Of a DNA stretch of 64,000 bases, positions 1 to 10,520 are shown piece after piece. Source of the stretch: Chlorops oryzae (lineage: Eukaryota; Arthropoda; Insecta; Diptera; Chloropidae); the NCBI GenBank assembly GCA_020466095.1, contig CM035807.1, positions 78,552,595-78,616,594 of the forward strand. Reading direction: 5' to 3'. Each line of letters starts with the position of its first letter. Within the stretch, counting starts at the first letter, position 1. Under the pieces are notes generated by a model. The model saw only the letters and a list, made by a program, of their open reading frames with translations, was not told the origin of the DNA and made no database searches. The position numbers were made by a program, and so were the translations under genes.

Positions 1-420
1 ATAATTCATAATGCAAAATGACCCCAAAAGTCGGGGCCTCTTTTATTTGGTTATGAATCCATTTCGCGTTCCAGCCTGTTTTATATTCTTGACTTATCAT
101 TTGATTTTGGGGCCAAATTTCATTTTTTAAAGTGGGGCCATTTTGCATAATGAAAAAATTACCCCAAAATTGGGGCCATTTTTCATTTCTAGTTTTTCAA
201 ATTTCATAGGACCATTTTTATTTTCTAGCTTGGGGTCATTTTTCATTTAGATTAAAAACACCTCTTTTTGATTTTGGGGCCTTTTTTCATTTTATTTTGG
301 GGCCAAATTTCATTTTTGATTTGGGGTCATTTTTCAAAATGCAAAATTGCCCAAAATTTGGGGCCTTTTTTCATTTTGAATTTGGGGCCATTTTTCATTG
401 GGGCCATTTTTCATTCCCCC
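1..420. repeat. Degenerate GGGGCC/TTTTTCATT minisatellite
   Basis: About fifteen imperfect copies of a unit of roughly 20-25 bp built from TTTGGGGCC followed by ATTTTTCATTT. Spacing is irregular and some copies read GGGGTC or GGGGCCTT. The array begins at the window edge, so its true left end is unknown. The open frame at 268-597 is made from this repeat (recurring ILGPFF-like residues) and is not a gene. Confidence 0.8.
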
Positions 421-1234
421 ATTTTGATTCTTATAAATGGGCGATCGTGGCTTATAAATGACACTGTGGTAGTCGACAAAAAGAAGTCAATATCGAATTT
501 AACGGTTTCCCTCTATTTCGGGCACGAGGAATTGAACTGCATCCAAAAATTTTTTAAAATGTTTTTTGACCACTTTTTGGCCCATATCTATGTATGAGTT
601 GAAGTTTGGTATTCTAAGCTAAAACAAAAATGTGTTCTGAGATATGCCAAGTAATTCTTCCTAAAACACTGTGATAGTAAAATGCCGCATTAGGAAGCTG
701 TACCCATTTAAAACACAAAAATTATTCATTTTTTTAAAGTTTTTTAAATATTTCGAAGCATACTTCAGGGAGTTTTCATATAAAAAGCAAAAAAATATAA
801 GTACCACAAAATTAGGGTTGCCAGACGTACTGTTTTTGGGAGTAAACGTAGTGCTCTTTGAAGCGGTGTACTGCGTTGTACTCCCAAAAAAATAAATCCC
901 AAAATCGACTGCATTTTCATGTTCGTACTTCTTTGTACTGCTTTTTAAAATCGATATGGCATTAAAAGTAGGGGAGAATTAATTTCATTTCGCCCTTGAA
1001 CTCGAAAATTGCCAATGAAAAATTGCTGTGTGTAACTTTTTAAAAACAAAATGGAGAAGATAATCAGCCTTATCGGGAATTCTAGATGAAAACAAAAAAA
1101 TTCACACGAAATTTTTGATTCGCCCGAAAAAATCCGCCTATCGATAAACTAACCCGGATTTCGTTTAACTTCGAAATTCGAAAATACAGTTTGGAATGCG
1201 TTGAAAAAGATAAGAAATAACATTTTTTCATATA

Positions 1235-2541
1235 CAGGGTGTTCCATACTCAATAGATCAAAAAAAAAAGGAGGTGATAGGGGGGTACAGACGGACCAAA
1301 AATCGTATGGCAGGGGGGGGGGGGGGGTCGCAAATGCATCCCTGAGGAGTTAAATGCAAAAAACAATATTTTGGTTTTTTCACTGGCGCTCCTCACTTAC
1401 AGGCCGTAAATTCAAAATCACATATGATATGAAAAGCTTGGCGGTTTTCCGTTAACACTGCATACTACGATTTTAAATAATTCAACTCCGTTTTCTCTGG
1501 TACTACCATCCAAGCCTAAAATAGTGTAATTTTGGCTTTTAAAGTGATTTAATTCAAAACAAAAACGATCGAGCCTCTTTTTTTTTACTCTTTTCGAAAA
1601 CTTTGAGTTTTTCTCTTCAATTTGATACCATGGTTGCTAAAAAAAAAGATTCACAATCAATGCAAAACTAAGGTTTGAAAATAATTATTTTGTATTTTTG
1701 ACTCTCAGAAAAGTTATTTTAATCAAATTTATTGAGCACACTTTTAGGCAGTATGAGAAATAGAAAAATCTAAGTGTAAAAATTTCTGAATAGTGTTTTA
1801 GGGTCAATATTACCAAGCATATTTAAAAAATTTTTATTAAAATTTAAAATAAATCTTTTTAATACGAATTTTTAACATCAAATTTACGAATCTACTTCCA
1901 GCTTAGAATTTTTAAGCTGATTCAAATATTTAAAACGGATTCAAAGACACCGTTTTCTACTTCCAATGGCTGTGAGCAGCTATTTTACATGCTGATATCC
2001 AGATCGCATTATTTTTAAAAATATTTCTGGATTCTTATCAAAGAGCCATTCTTAATCGATTAGATTTCGATACTTCCAAATTAGTAACTCTCTGTGACTC
2101 CGAAAGCCTTTAGCTTCATTCTATAGATAATTGTGAAAAATATAAATCCAAAACTGCATTTTTTTAAAGCTAAATATATTTACGATAATTGAATTTGCTC
2201 AAACAGCTGATTTTAGTGAAAATCGCTCAATTTGAATATCATATTTAAACGCAGTGCCGAGGTGATTTAAAATATTTTTAAAATTTTTTTTTTAAATTGG
2301 AATGGTAAAAACCAAAAGCAGATTTTTATTTAAAAAAATTTTTTAAATATGCTTGGTAATATTGGCCCTTAGTTTTACATATCCGCCTAAAAGTATGCTC
2401 ACCAATTTAGTCGAATTCTTTCCGCGCCTCTAGCTCCTTACGAGTGCAAGATGAACCCCCCTTCCATACAATTTTTTGCTTGTTTGGGTTCCCCCTATCA
2501 CCTCCTTTTTTTTTTTGATCCATTGAGTATGGAACACCCTG
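1235..2541. mobile_element. 1.3-kb inverted-repeat DNA element with TA-type flanks
   Basis: The ends are inverted copies beginning CAGGGTGTTCCATACTCAAT, followed by an A-run, AGGAGGTGATAGGGGG and a G-run. The inverted similarity extends about 100-120 bp on each side (1235-1355 and 2420-2541). Both ends are flanked by TATA, as expected for TA-targeting Tc1/mariner-type elements, but no transposase frame is present. A smaller element lies inside it at 1801-2368. Confidence 0.7.
1801..2368. mobile_element. Nested MITE, PIF/Harbinger-like, TTA target duplication
   Basis: Ends are inverted: GGGTCAATATTACCAAGC at the left and its complement at the right (TTGGTAATATTGGCCC), continuing about 35 bp. 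It is flanked by TTA on both sides (1798-1800 and 2369-2371). The GGG..CCC ends and 3-bp TTA duplication fit the PIF/Harbinger style. It has no coding capacity. A miniature relative with the same ends lies at 27136-27253. Confidence 0.65.
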
Positions 2542-2859
2542 TATAATTATATAATATCGGAGCATCGACTTATCCGGCGACGCTTGAGGCATGCGTCCAA
2601 TCCGTTGGAGTTGCACGGATCTATTTTAGTTAAGTGAAGAGCTGTGGTTGTATATTAAAATAACATGTTTAATGTTCGATTTCAGCGGTATTTTAGACTC
2701 AATAAACCAGCATGCAAGTATTTGTTGGATTTACTCCTAAAATAATTAAAGAATTTGCCTTATTTGGGTCATTAAAACAAAAACTTATCCGACTCAAATT
2801 TTTTCTGCTTCAGTTCGCCTCAAAAAAAAAAGTGGAAAAAAATTTGATTCGACACATAA

Positions 2860-3020
2860 GGGCCCATTTACACTTTTGACGTTTGACATCAAATAAATTT
2901 GACTTCAAAATTTAAAATGTTTTTTCGATTCAAAAAACGATTTTGATGTCAAAAATCCTTACGTCTACACTTTTTGAAGACATCGATTTTGACAAAATTG
3001 TCAAATGTGTAAATGCCCCC
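2860..3020. mobile_element. 161-bp MITE with TAA target duplication
   Basis: The left end GGGCCCATTTACACTTTTGA and the complement of the right end GGGGGCATTTACACATTTGA form imperfect terminal inverted repeats. TAA flanks both ends (2857-2859 and 3021-3023). Size, GGG..CCC ends and 3-bp TAA duplication fit a PIF/Harbinger-type MITE. The interior is AT-rich with repeats around TTGATGTCAAA. Confidence 0.65.
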
Positions 3021-3170
3021 TAAGATTTTCCCCGGAAAATGTGTTGTCGATAGACGGAAATTTTTGAAAAGTGAAAAATTTTTCCCGCCTGCTTTCCCCG
3101 ATAGGTGAAAAGCGGAGTGTGAAAAAAATCGAGCGGAATTAGAAATCCCAAAAAGGCTGTTTAGGTATGT

Positions 3171-3372
3171 TCCCGTACAACAAAAAACTGTGCAAAACAG
3201 CCCAATTTTTACCGAAAACTCTTCCCGTTCTAAGCGATTGTGCAAATGAGAGAGATTTTGACAGAGTACTTGTCGTCTTCTTCTGTCAAAATCTCTCATT
3301 TGCACAGTCGTGTAGTTCGGGAACAGTTTTCTGAAAAATTGGGTGGTTTTGAGCAATTTCGTGCAGTACGAC
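3171..3372. repeat. Long imperfect palindrome with near-perfect 25-bp inner stem
   Basis: The arms 3171-3264 and 3283-3372 are inverted copies. The inner 24-26 bp (TGTGCAAATGAGAGA.. then TTTTGACAG) match except for a 2-bp GA difference, around an 18-base spacer; the outer parts share CCCAATTTTT and GAAAACT.TTCCCG. A related half-copy with GGGCAGTTTCGTGCAGTA lies at 62443-62500, which suggests a fold-back transposon family. The small frames here on both strands are by-products. Confidence 0.7.
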
Positions 3373-3863
3373 GACAGTCAATTGAAAATGACAGAGGCGT
3401 AAAAAATGTAATTTTTATTGTGGGCGACGCTTACAAAATAAAAATCTAGAATGAGTTTAGTTTAATTTTGCTATGAAAGCTGTTATTTTTGTTATTTATT
3501 TCTAAAATAAAACTTCATTTAGTGCAAAAAACTGTACATATTTTTTCCAAAATGTACTGCTTTTTTTTTTGGAAAAGATTTGAAATGTACTGCTTTAGCA
3601 CTTTCAGGATCTGGTATCCCTACACAAAATAGACCCACTTTAAGAAATTATCTAGCTCTAACTAACTTTATTTCTCTCTTATAACACTTCAATTTTTTTG
3701 GTATTATCGAGATTCTCAAAGCGGGACGAAGGATAAATATCTACTACCAACATCCACCACTCTAATCCAAAAATCTTAATCAAATCACGGCACCAAAAAT
3801 AGTGCTAAAATTCTCCTTTTTAAATAGATAGGGTAAGGAAAATTATGGGTATGGTCCAAATAC

Positions 3864-4234
3864 TTTAGTTGCAACGGATATCCGGCCGCTATCCTGTATC
3901 CGGCCACTATCCGGTATCCGGCCACTATCCGGTATCTCGGCCGCTATCCGGTATCCGGCCTTATGTTTAGCATCCGGGCTGATACATATCATACTGCCGC
4001 CGGATACATATCATTAAATATTTACTATATTGTATTTTTTTTAGAATGCAGATTTGAAATTGGAGCGATGGACGAAGCCCGATGCAGTTCCGCAAAAATT
4101 TTCACAGAAATTTCCATTTTCAGAGATTTTTCATTGCAGTTCGGTGCAACCGCTCGAAACAATCACTGGCTTAGCAGCCAGCCGGATATCCGGTATCGGG
4201 CATACGGCCGGATACACTATCCGTTGCAACACTA
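3864..4234. mobile_element. 371-bp hAT-type MITE with perfect 8-bp target duplication
   Basis: The left end TTTAGTTGCAACGG and the complement of the right end TAGTGTTGCAACGG form terminal inverted repeats. The flanking 8-mers are identical: CCAAATAC at 3856-3863 and 4235-4242. Near the left end, tandem copies of a roughly 19-bp CCGGCCACTATCCGGTAT unit run from 3889 to 3960, with inverted copies near the right end, as subterminal repeats of hAT elements often do. No transposase is encoded. Confidence 0.8.
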
Positions 4235-6074
4235 CCAAATACCCATTCCCCATCAAATTTCTTTCCCTAAATTTTTAAAAAAGAATAAGTTTACTCTCAA
4301 GAAAAGTAAATTCTCCGGGAATTTTCAGAATCGGGCTGTTAGTGTTAATTTCGATATCAGTTTAATTTTCTCCTCTGGGAAGTCAGTTGTGTGGTCAGTT
4401 GTGGATCCCACCAGGACCACCAAATTATTATTTTTTTGTTTTGAAAGGGCACGATAAAGTCCTTTTGTGTTCAAAAACCTGCTTTCTTAATGCACATCGG
4501 AAAGAGCATTCAATTTTACTCTGTTAAACCAAAATTTGAAGGTTTAGAGACGTTTGAGCGATGATGCTACTCGTAACATTCTGTCCATTTGAGTTGCTCT
4601 AAAAAAAAATTTACTTGTTTCAAATTAAGTGAGATTCGCCGCGAATGGAAATATAAACAAATATAAAAGCTTTCGAAAACGCAAAACACAAAAGCGAGAA
4701 ATAAATAAAATCATACGAATTTATTGGTTAGGAACACTAAAATCAACAAAAAAGAATAAAAACAAAAAAAAAAAAAACAATAACAAAGCACATCCCGTGA
4801 TGATGAAACTGTCAAATGCACGAGCAAACGATCATTTGAGTGTGCTTAAGCCATAAAAAGGGAAAAAATAAAGCCATAACAATTGGCACTAAATAAAATG
4901 GATATAAAAAATGAAATGATTGAAGAGGTTTCCGAAATGCAAACCACAAAAAAAAAAAAACCAAAAGTGTGTAAACAAATGAAGAACACAAAAAATATAA
5001 AATATAGCACAAATAAGTTTAAAATTTTCTAAATTCTTCAACGCCATTTCGATTTGAAAAAATCATTCAAGAATATCGAAAGCACTTTGAGCCACTTGAA
5101 AAAGTTATTCAATCGCGCTTTTTGGTTTTTTGTCTTCAAGTGAGTCACTCAAAAAATGCCAGAAGAATTTCAAAATTTCTAAAAAAAAAAAAATATAATA
5201 AATAAGAAAAAAAATATTAAAGCAAAAGTCAGCAACTGCATCCTGTACATGAAGCCTTCTAGTGCTGCCCTTATGGGCCTTTTTTATTTTATTTTAGTTG
5301 TTTTTTTTTTCGAAATAGCTCACGATATCCAACGAAAGCATCTTGAGAGCTGAGTGCTTTGGCGCCAGTCGGTGACATTTTTATTGAGCATTAATAAGGC
5401 GCAGAGAGCAGGCCAGGCTAGGCCGGCTCTTCTGCATACAACAAAGCCAGCCAGCCATCCAATCCATCCAGCCAGCATGCTTGCCTGCCCTGTGGTGGTC
5501 GTTCGATTGGTTGCTCACCGCTTGACTTTGCGGTTGTTTCATTGACAACTTATCGTGGATTTGATTTGCTCAAGATTGATGTTTATTTAGCTTCTTTTAA
5601 CACTATTTATTGGTGTCGAATGGGTCCAATTAGTTGTTTATATCGGCGTTTATGACTGCGAGCAATGAGTCAGTCCTCGTTGCATCTTGCTTTGGAGGCC
5701 AGTTTAGTAAAGCTAACAGACTAGATCATAAAAATTAAGTGTCCTTGCGCACTGCCTTTTATTACCTTTAACCCATCTTATTTTTTATTATCATTCTAGT
5801 TTTTTTTTATTTGGATTTTTAATAAATTTAATCGAAATCCAATTAAAAGATCCAGAATCTAGATAAATGTGATTACATTTATTTTCAATTCTTATTAATT
5901 TATTAATGTGGGTGTTTGTTATTCCTAGAAAATCGAGGGCAAACAATTGGATCCATATGCACGTTCATTTTTCAGAATGTTAGCAAAAAACTGCTAAGCT
6001 CGATCCAATTATTAGAATAATGATGTAATGAGAAGTTAAAGTACAAGTGATTAGCAGATCATACTGCCCATTTA

Positions 6075-6300
6075 CTTCGAGGATTTCATATCTCAAAAAA
6101 ATCGATTTTGAGAAAAACGCGTTAAAGTTTTCAATGCTTTTGAATTTTGCTGAAAAAGGAAGACATTATTCTCTTAATATACAGAGACTATACCAAGTAT
6201 TGATGCGAAATTTTTACAAAATGTGAGGCATGATTCACCGAATAATTCCTCATTATTAACTCAACAATCGTGTTTTTTGAGATACGACATCCTTGAAGTG
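6075..6300. mobile_element. 226-bp inverted-repeat element (MITE), unclassified
   Basis: The left end CTTCGAGGATTTCATATCTC and the complement of the right end CACTTCAAGGATGTCGTATC form imperfect terminal inverted repeats that continue through an A-run and GATTxTTGAG, about 38 bp in all. No clear target duplication was seen. The interior is AT-rich and non-coding. Confidence 0.55.
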
Positions 6301-7324
6301 AATGAGCGATAAGTAACTAGATTGGGAATTGAAGTAAAAACAAATAATATTATTAAAGGGACATGTGCAAGTCTCGGATTGAAGTCCAGGATTTTAAAGA
6401 GAAAAATCAGGCCCACGGGTGGGTTTAATTCATCCTTCGGCCCGCTTTGAGAATAACGATAACAAAACAAACCAAAACAAAGAAATAAAGGTGGTAAAAA
6501 AAACTCTTAATTCTTGTGGAATTTTCAAGTCCCACCATACAATGACAAGTTAACTATAAGAGCTGAATAATTTCTAAGAGTGGTATTGAAAAAATAAAGG
6601 TCGTCACGCAGCTTCCGGGATAATTTATCGACTATTAGGTCGGTGGGAACCACCTTCTTTCCTCTTCTCTTTCGACAGGACTGCTCTAGCCAATGGTAAT
6701 CCACATCCAAATAATTATGTTCCTTTATTTTAAAGGATATTTTACATACATATACCTACTTATTTTATAGGGTCTTATACATACATAGATCCATATTCTT
6801 AGAACTCAAAATGGCTTAGGAACGGCCATGACTTCTTCAAGTGCTGGGTAGGTATTTCCTCAAGGGGCACTCGATTGATAAGCATTTCTATTGAAAGGGG
6901 GCGTATACAGTATTGTAGTGAGGGGTATCGAAGAGGGCAGCCACCCCGGGCACGATTCATATTTTAATTTTTATGCAGGTCTTTTCATTTAGGGTAGAGG
7001 GCGGGGGTGGCATTTCCTCCATTGTGCCCCGGACGCCGATATGTCTCGCTGCGCTACTGGGCGCATGTAGAAAATTTTTTTGTGACACTCTCGACAAAAT
7101 TCAATGGGGCCCTAAAGCACAAATCCCTACAGGCCTGAAATTCCTCTCTACGAACCTGATTATAATATTGATGAATTCCTGTTACAAAATATTGAAAAAT
7201 TTAAAATTTACTTTTGATCCTCCAACTAAAATGTGGTAATGAAAAAAGTATTAAAGCAGTCCACTCGAATTTAAATACAATCGATCCACAATAGTGTCGT
7301 CTTTGAAATAATTTTTTTTCCTAA

Positions 7325-7627
7325 GGGGTCGTCCTATATATTACGTCATCATACAGGGGGAGGTGAGGGTCTCGCGAATGATGACGCGTGAAAATGAGTT
7401 GGAGGGGGGTCAATCCGCAATGATCACGTCATTATCTCTATCTTATAAGAAAACACTATAAAACTATATTTTGAAGAAATTAATTTCTATTTACTTGTGA
7501 AATAATAAAGAGCTCAAAGATTATGTCAAACGAGGGGGGGCGGGGGTGAATTCTGGACGATGACGATAAGGAGGGGAGGGGGTCTAAAATGGTCAAAAAC
7601 ATGCTGACGTAATATATGGACGGTCCC
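7325..7627. mobile_element. 303-bp MITE, PIF/Harbinger-like, TAA target duplication
   Basis: The left end GGGGTCGTCCTATATATTAC and the complement of the right end GGGACCGTCCATATATTACG form inverted repeats running into GTCA. TAA flanks both ends (7322-7324 and 7628-7630). The interior has G-rich subterminal blocks (GGGGGAGGTGAGG and GGAGGGGAGGGGG) and no coding capacity. Confidence 0.65.
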
Positions 7628-8471
7628 TAAGCATGAGTGATACCAAATCTGCCAGTTATTTTAAACGAAATCGAACTGACCAAATTCCCAATAAAAGTCG
7701 TCCAAGGTCTTGGTATCCTTACGTGTCCTATATTCAGTGCATAATGGAAACTATGAGAGCTTTCATTAAAATGAACTCTTAACGTCCTGCTTTAATAAAA
7801 ATAATCACCTACGTTACGGGAGTGCTCACGTGAAAGGTGTGACGTCACACAGGCATGCACGTACATATCTTTAAGCAGGCAACAGTTGGTTTCAGACGTT
7901 TAATACGAAAATTCAATTAAATTCGGCTCAAAGCGACTTAACATCATGTCCATTAAAGGCATTCGATGGCAGTAAAGTTCTTGTGGAAAGCCGAATGGCA
8001 ATGAATTTCGTTGAAAATTTCAAGCGGAATATTTAAAACCGCAATTCACACACACGCACAAACACACACAGACGCACATAGACACGAACAAACAAAAGGA
8101 CGAATGAACAATCACCCAGATGCATCCGGACTCCGGAGTGGAATTTATCCCAGTTGGCCACGATGACAATTTCAACTTGTGAATGTTATGTTCTTTTCCT
8201 GATCCTTGCGTGATTTATGCCACACTGACACCACATTTCATGACACGAATCTTCATGCAGTTCTTTGGTCAGAATACAACGACCGGACAGACGTGTACGC
8301 TTCTCCTAATCCACTCCTCATTTCCTTGACTCCGTTGACAATGGGATGATAAAGCGTTTTATATTTTTTCTCTTCATTTTCACAGCGTTTTGTGTGTGTG
8401 TGTCCTTAAGCGGTCTTCTGTGCCTTCCCTAAAGAAATTTCGTTAAAAAAGAATTTTTGTTTTACTAATTC

Positions 8472-8550
8472 TTTTTCTCTCTCTCTCTCTCTCTTCTTCT
8501 CTTTTTTTCTCTCTCTCCTCTCTGCTGGCCTTTTCTTTGTATTATTTGCA
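8472..8550 (+). promoter_or_regulatory. Extended polypyrimidine tract ahead of the first visible exon
   Basis: A CT-rich run (TCTCTC repeats, then CTTCTTCTC and CTCTCTCC) followed by TTTTCTTTGTATTATTTGCAC leads to the AG acceptor at 8552-8553. It is unusually long for a splice acceptor tract and partly a CT microsatellite. It supports the exon call at 8554. Confidence 0.6.
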
Positions 8551-8553
8551 CAG

Positions 8554-8690
8554 ATTCCCGAAGAAAAATCACCGCAACATCCTGTCGAGTTATCCACCGA
8601 GTTAATGCTGGCGTCCACGGTGGCTCTATCCCCATCCTTTAGCAAGAAACACCCCCCAAAAGTGCTGGAACGCCTACCCGATTTGATAAG
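8554..8690 (+). CDS. SCAPER: SCAPER-like gene, first visible coding exon (internal)
   Basis: A 137-bp open exon in phase 0 encoding 45 residues from IPEEKSPQH to LERLPDLI, ending with two bases AG before a GTATGT donor at 8691. The acceptor CAG at 8551-8553 follows a long pyrimidine tract. The trailing AG joins the leading T of the exon at 47084 to make a serine codon, giving LPDLISYAVITGLIENL, which resembles the vertebrate SCAPER segment I recall as DLVTYLVLVGLIDKL. SCAPER is an ER-associated cyclin A-binding protein; its zinc-finger and coiled-coil parts would be encoded upstream, outside this window. The low-complexity antisense frame over this exon (8406-8990) is not a gene. The exon call rests on splice sites, phase and family resemblance. 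Confidence 0.75.
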
Positions 8691-9546
8691 GTATGTAATA
8701 AAAAGCAAAGTTAAGTAAAGAAGCCGAGAAACCAAAGCAAGGAAATTCAAGATACTCCAGAAGAGAGTAAATTTTTTTCTTTTATAGCTTAATTTGTTTT
8801 TCTCAATGCGCGCGCACCACGAGAGAGCGCTGCTTATTATTATTATTATTATTCTTTTTTTTTTTGGTTTCTTGAAAGGGGTAATTTTCGAATTTTCGAA
8901 CTTTCGAACAAATAATATGTTTGTGTGAGAGAGAGAGAGCGAGATGCAAGTATGATTCACAGCAAAACTGTAGAAGTTAGATAAAGACAATTCGCTGTTG
9001 AGATGGGCGTGTCACTAGTTGCTCGAATCGTTCGTACGTGTTGGAAAGAGACGACGATAGTGTACTATATCTATAGCATGGAAAATGTGTTTTATATAAC
9101 GAAAGAGAGTAGAAGCTCTTATGTACAAGTGTCAGGTGTTTAACGGAGTCGCTGCTAACGTTGTCGTCGTATCCTTTGCGTTGCCGTCGTTGGCCGCAAT
9201 ACTAATCGCCGTCATTGCTTTCTGCTCATTCGTTTGCATGCAAAAAAAAAGAACGTGGGACTCGCTCGTCTTCTTGCCGCAGCTTTAATGCTCTCGATGC
9301 TGCTTATGGCGGCTTTAATATCAGCGTCGGTCGCACTCTCAAACGCTCGGGCTTACAATCCAAACCAAAGCGCGTTTTGCGTTTCAGTTGTGGCGCACTG
9401 CGCTTCGCTGAGGAGTTAACGTGCATTTGTGCACTGTGGGCTTTGGTCGGTGCATAAATTATTAAATTAAACCGTTTGATCGGAAGATCATAATCGGAGT
9501 TATTCGATCCTTAATTTTTTTTATCAACATCGATTTTATTTTAATT

Positions 9547-9579
<33 letters not shown>

Positions 9580-9675
9580 AGTAGGGATCTCACATTTTAT
9601 GTGAAAAAAAAAAAGAAAAACCCCACATTGTGCGAACAAAAGCTTTTCCTACTTATTTTTTATCTTCATAGGTAT

Positions 9676-10348
9676 TAGTGATGTAACGAATATTCGCATT
9701 CGCGAATATTCGCATGTTTTTTCACATTCGCATTCGCATTCGCAAAATGTTGCGAATATTTTGCGAATATATAATTAGCACAAAAATTGACCAAAAATGT
9801 AAACTTTAATCGATTTTTTAAATTTAAATTTAAAAGCCAATATTTTAGCATTTAAAGAATTTTTTATGTGCTACCGTTACACAGATATTGCACTTAAAAT
9901 CTGCTCTCTCACACACACTTGCATTTTCAATTTTGCCGATCCCTGAATTAAACGCATTTGGAATGCCTTTAAGTTCCTTCACATAAATTTTCATACAAGA
10001 ACGACCGTCTGAGGGCTGCTAAACGAAAAACGACAATAACATTGCGTATTGCGCAGGGGCGTTATGCTAGCACGAAATCGTCGGATTAGTTTTGTTGTTG
10101 TCATGTGACTGTTTTTTTTTTAACACTTTGAAATTTAACATCGAAATGTGTAATTTCTTTTACTTATGAATGAATTATTTATTTCCAAAGTTAATGCGTT
10201 ATATAAATAAATGAATTGATTTGGTGATGTGTGCCAAATTTGAGATATAGATTCAAAAACTGAATATTCGCATTCGCATTCGCGAATATGAGTAGGCATT
10301 CGCATTCGCATTCGCGAATGCTAAAATTTGACATTCGTTACATCACTA
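9676..10348. mobile_element. 673-bp hAT-type non-autonomous element
   Basis: Terminal inverted repeats of 16 bp are perfect: TAGTGATGTAACGAAT at the left and its complement at the right. The flanking 8-mers ATAGGTAT (9668-9675) and TTAGGTAT (10349-10356) match at 7 of 8 bases, the hAT signature. Both subterminal regions carry many copies of ATTCGC and GCGAAT in palindromic arrangement. No transposase frame is present. Confidence 0.8.
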
Positions 10349-10371
10349 TTAGGTATGCATAGTGACCGAAC

Positions 10372-10520
10372 CTGTTGCCAGATTTTAGTCGAATATTCCC
10401 CTGAATGTCTCACAAAAAATTAATTTTGAAATCTTCTAAAATCAAAAACTTGGTCCCGTAAAATTTTCCCTGATCACTTTGGTGCCCTCAGACTCCACTT
10501 AAGATCATAAATGTCTTTTA
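10372..10520. mobile_element. Truncated copy of the CACTGTTGCCAG hAT-like MITE
   Basis: About 150 bp resembles the reverse complement of the element at 40784-41001: CTGTTGCCAG at the start, then blocks such as AAAAACTTGGTCCC, TTCCCTGA.CACTTT and ACTCCACT.AAGATC in the same order. The far end is missing. It begins only 24 bp beyond the right end of the hAT element at 9676-10348. Confidence 0.55.

Larger units (their letters stand above)
1..8553 (+). other. Presumed upstream intron of the SCAPER-like gene, repeat-rich
   Basis: No coding exon was recognised here. The exon at 8554 starts in phase 0 after a good acceptor and encodes only the C-terminal part of a long protein, so this stretch is inferred to be the 3' part of an intron; the upstream exons lie outside the window. 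It is AT-rich and holds a GGGGCC minisatellite, several inverted-repeat transposon remnants listed separately, poly-A/T runs and a CA-rich patch near 8048-8080. The part between 4300 and 6070 holds no recognisable element. Confidence 0.6.

Noticed and set aside
8406..8990. 194-codon frame on the minus strand
   Set aside because: It is antisense to the SCAPER-like exon, with ends made of CT/GA microsatellites (RERERE and SLSLS runs).
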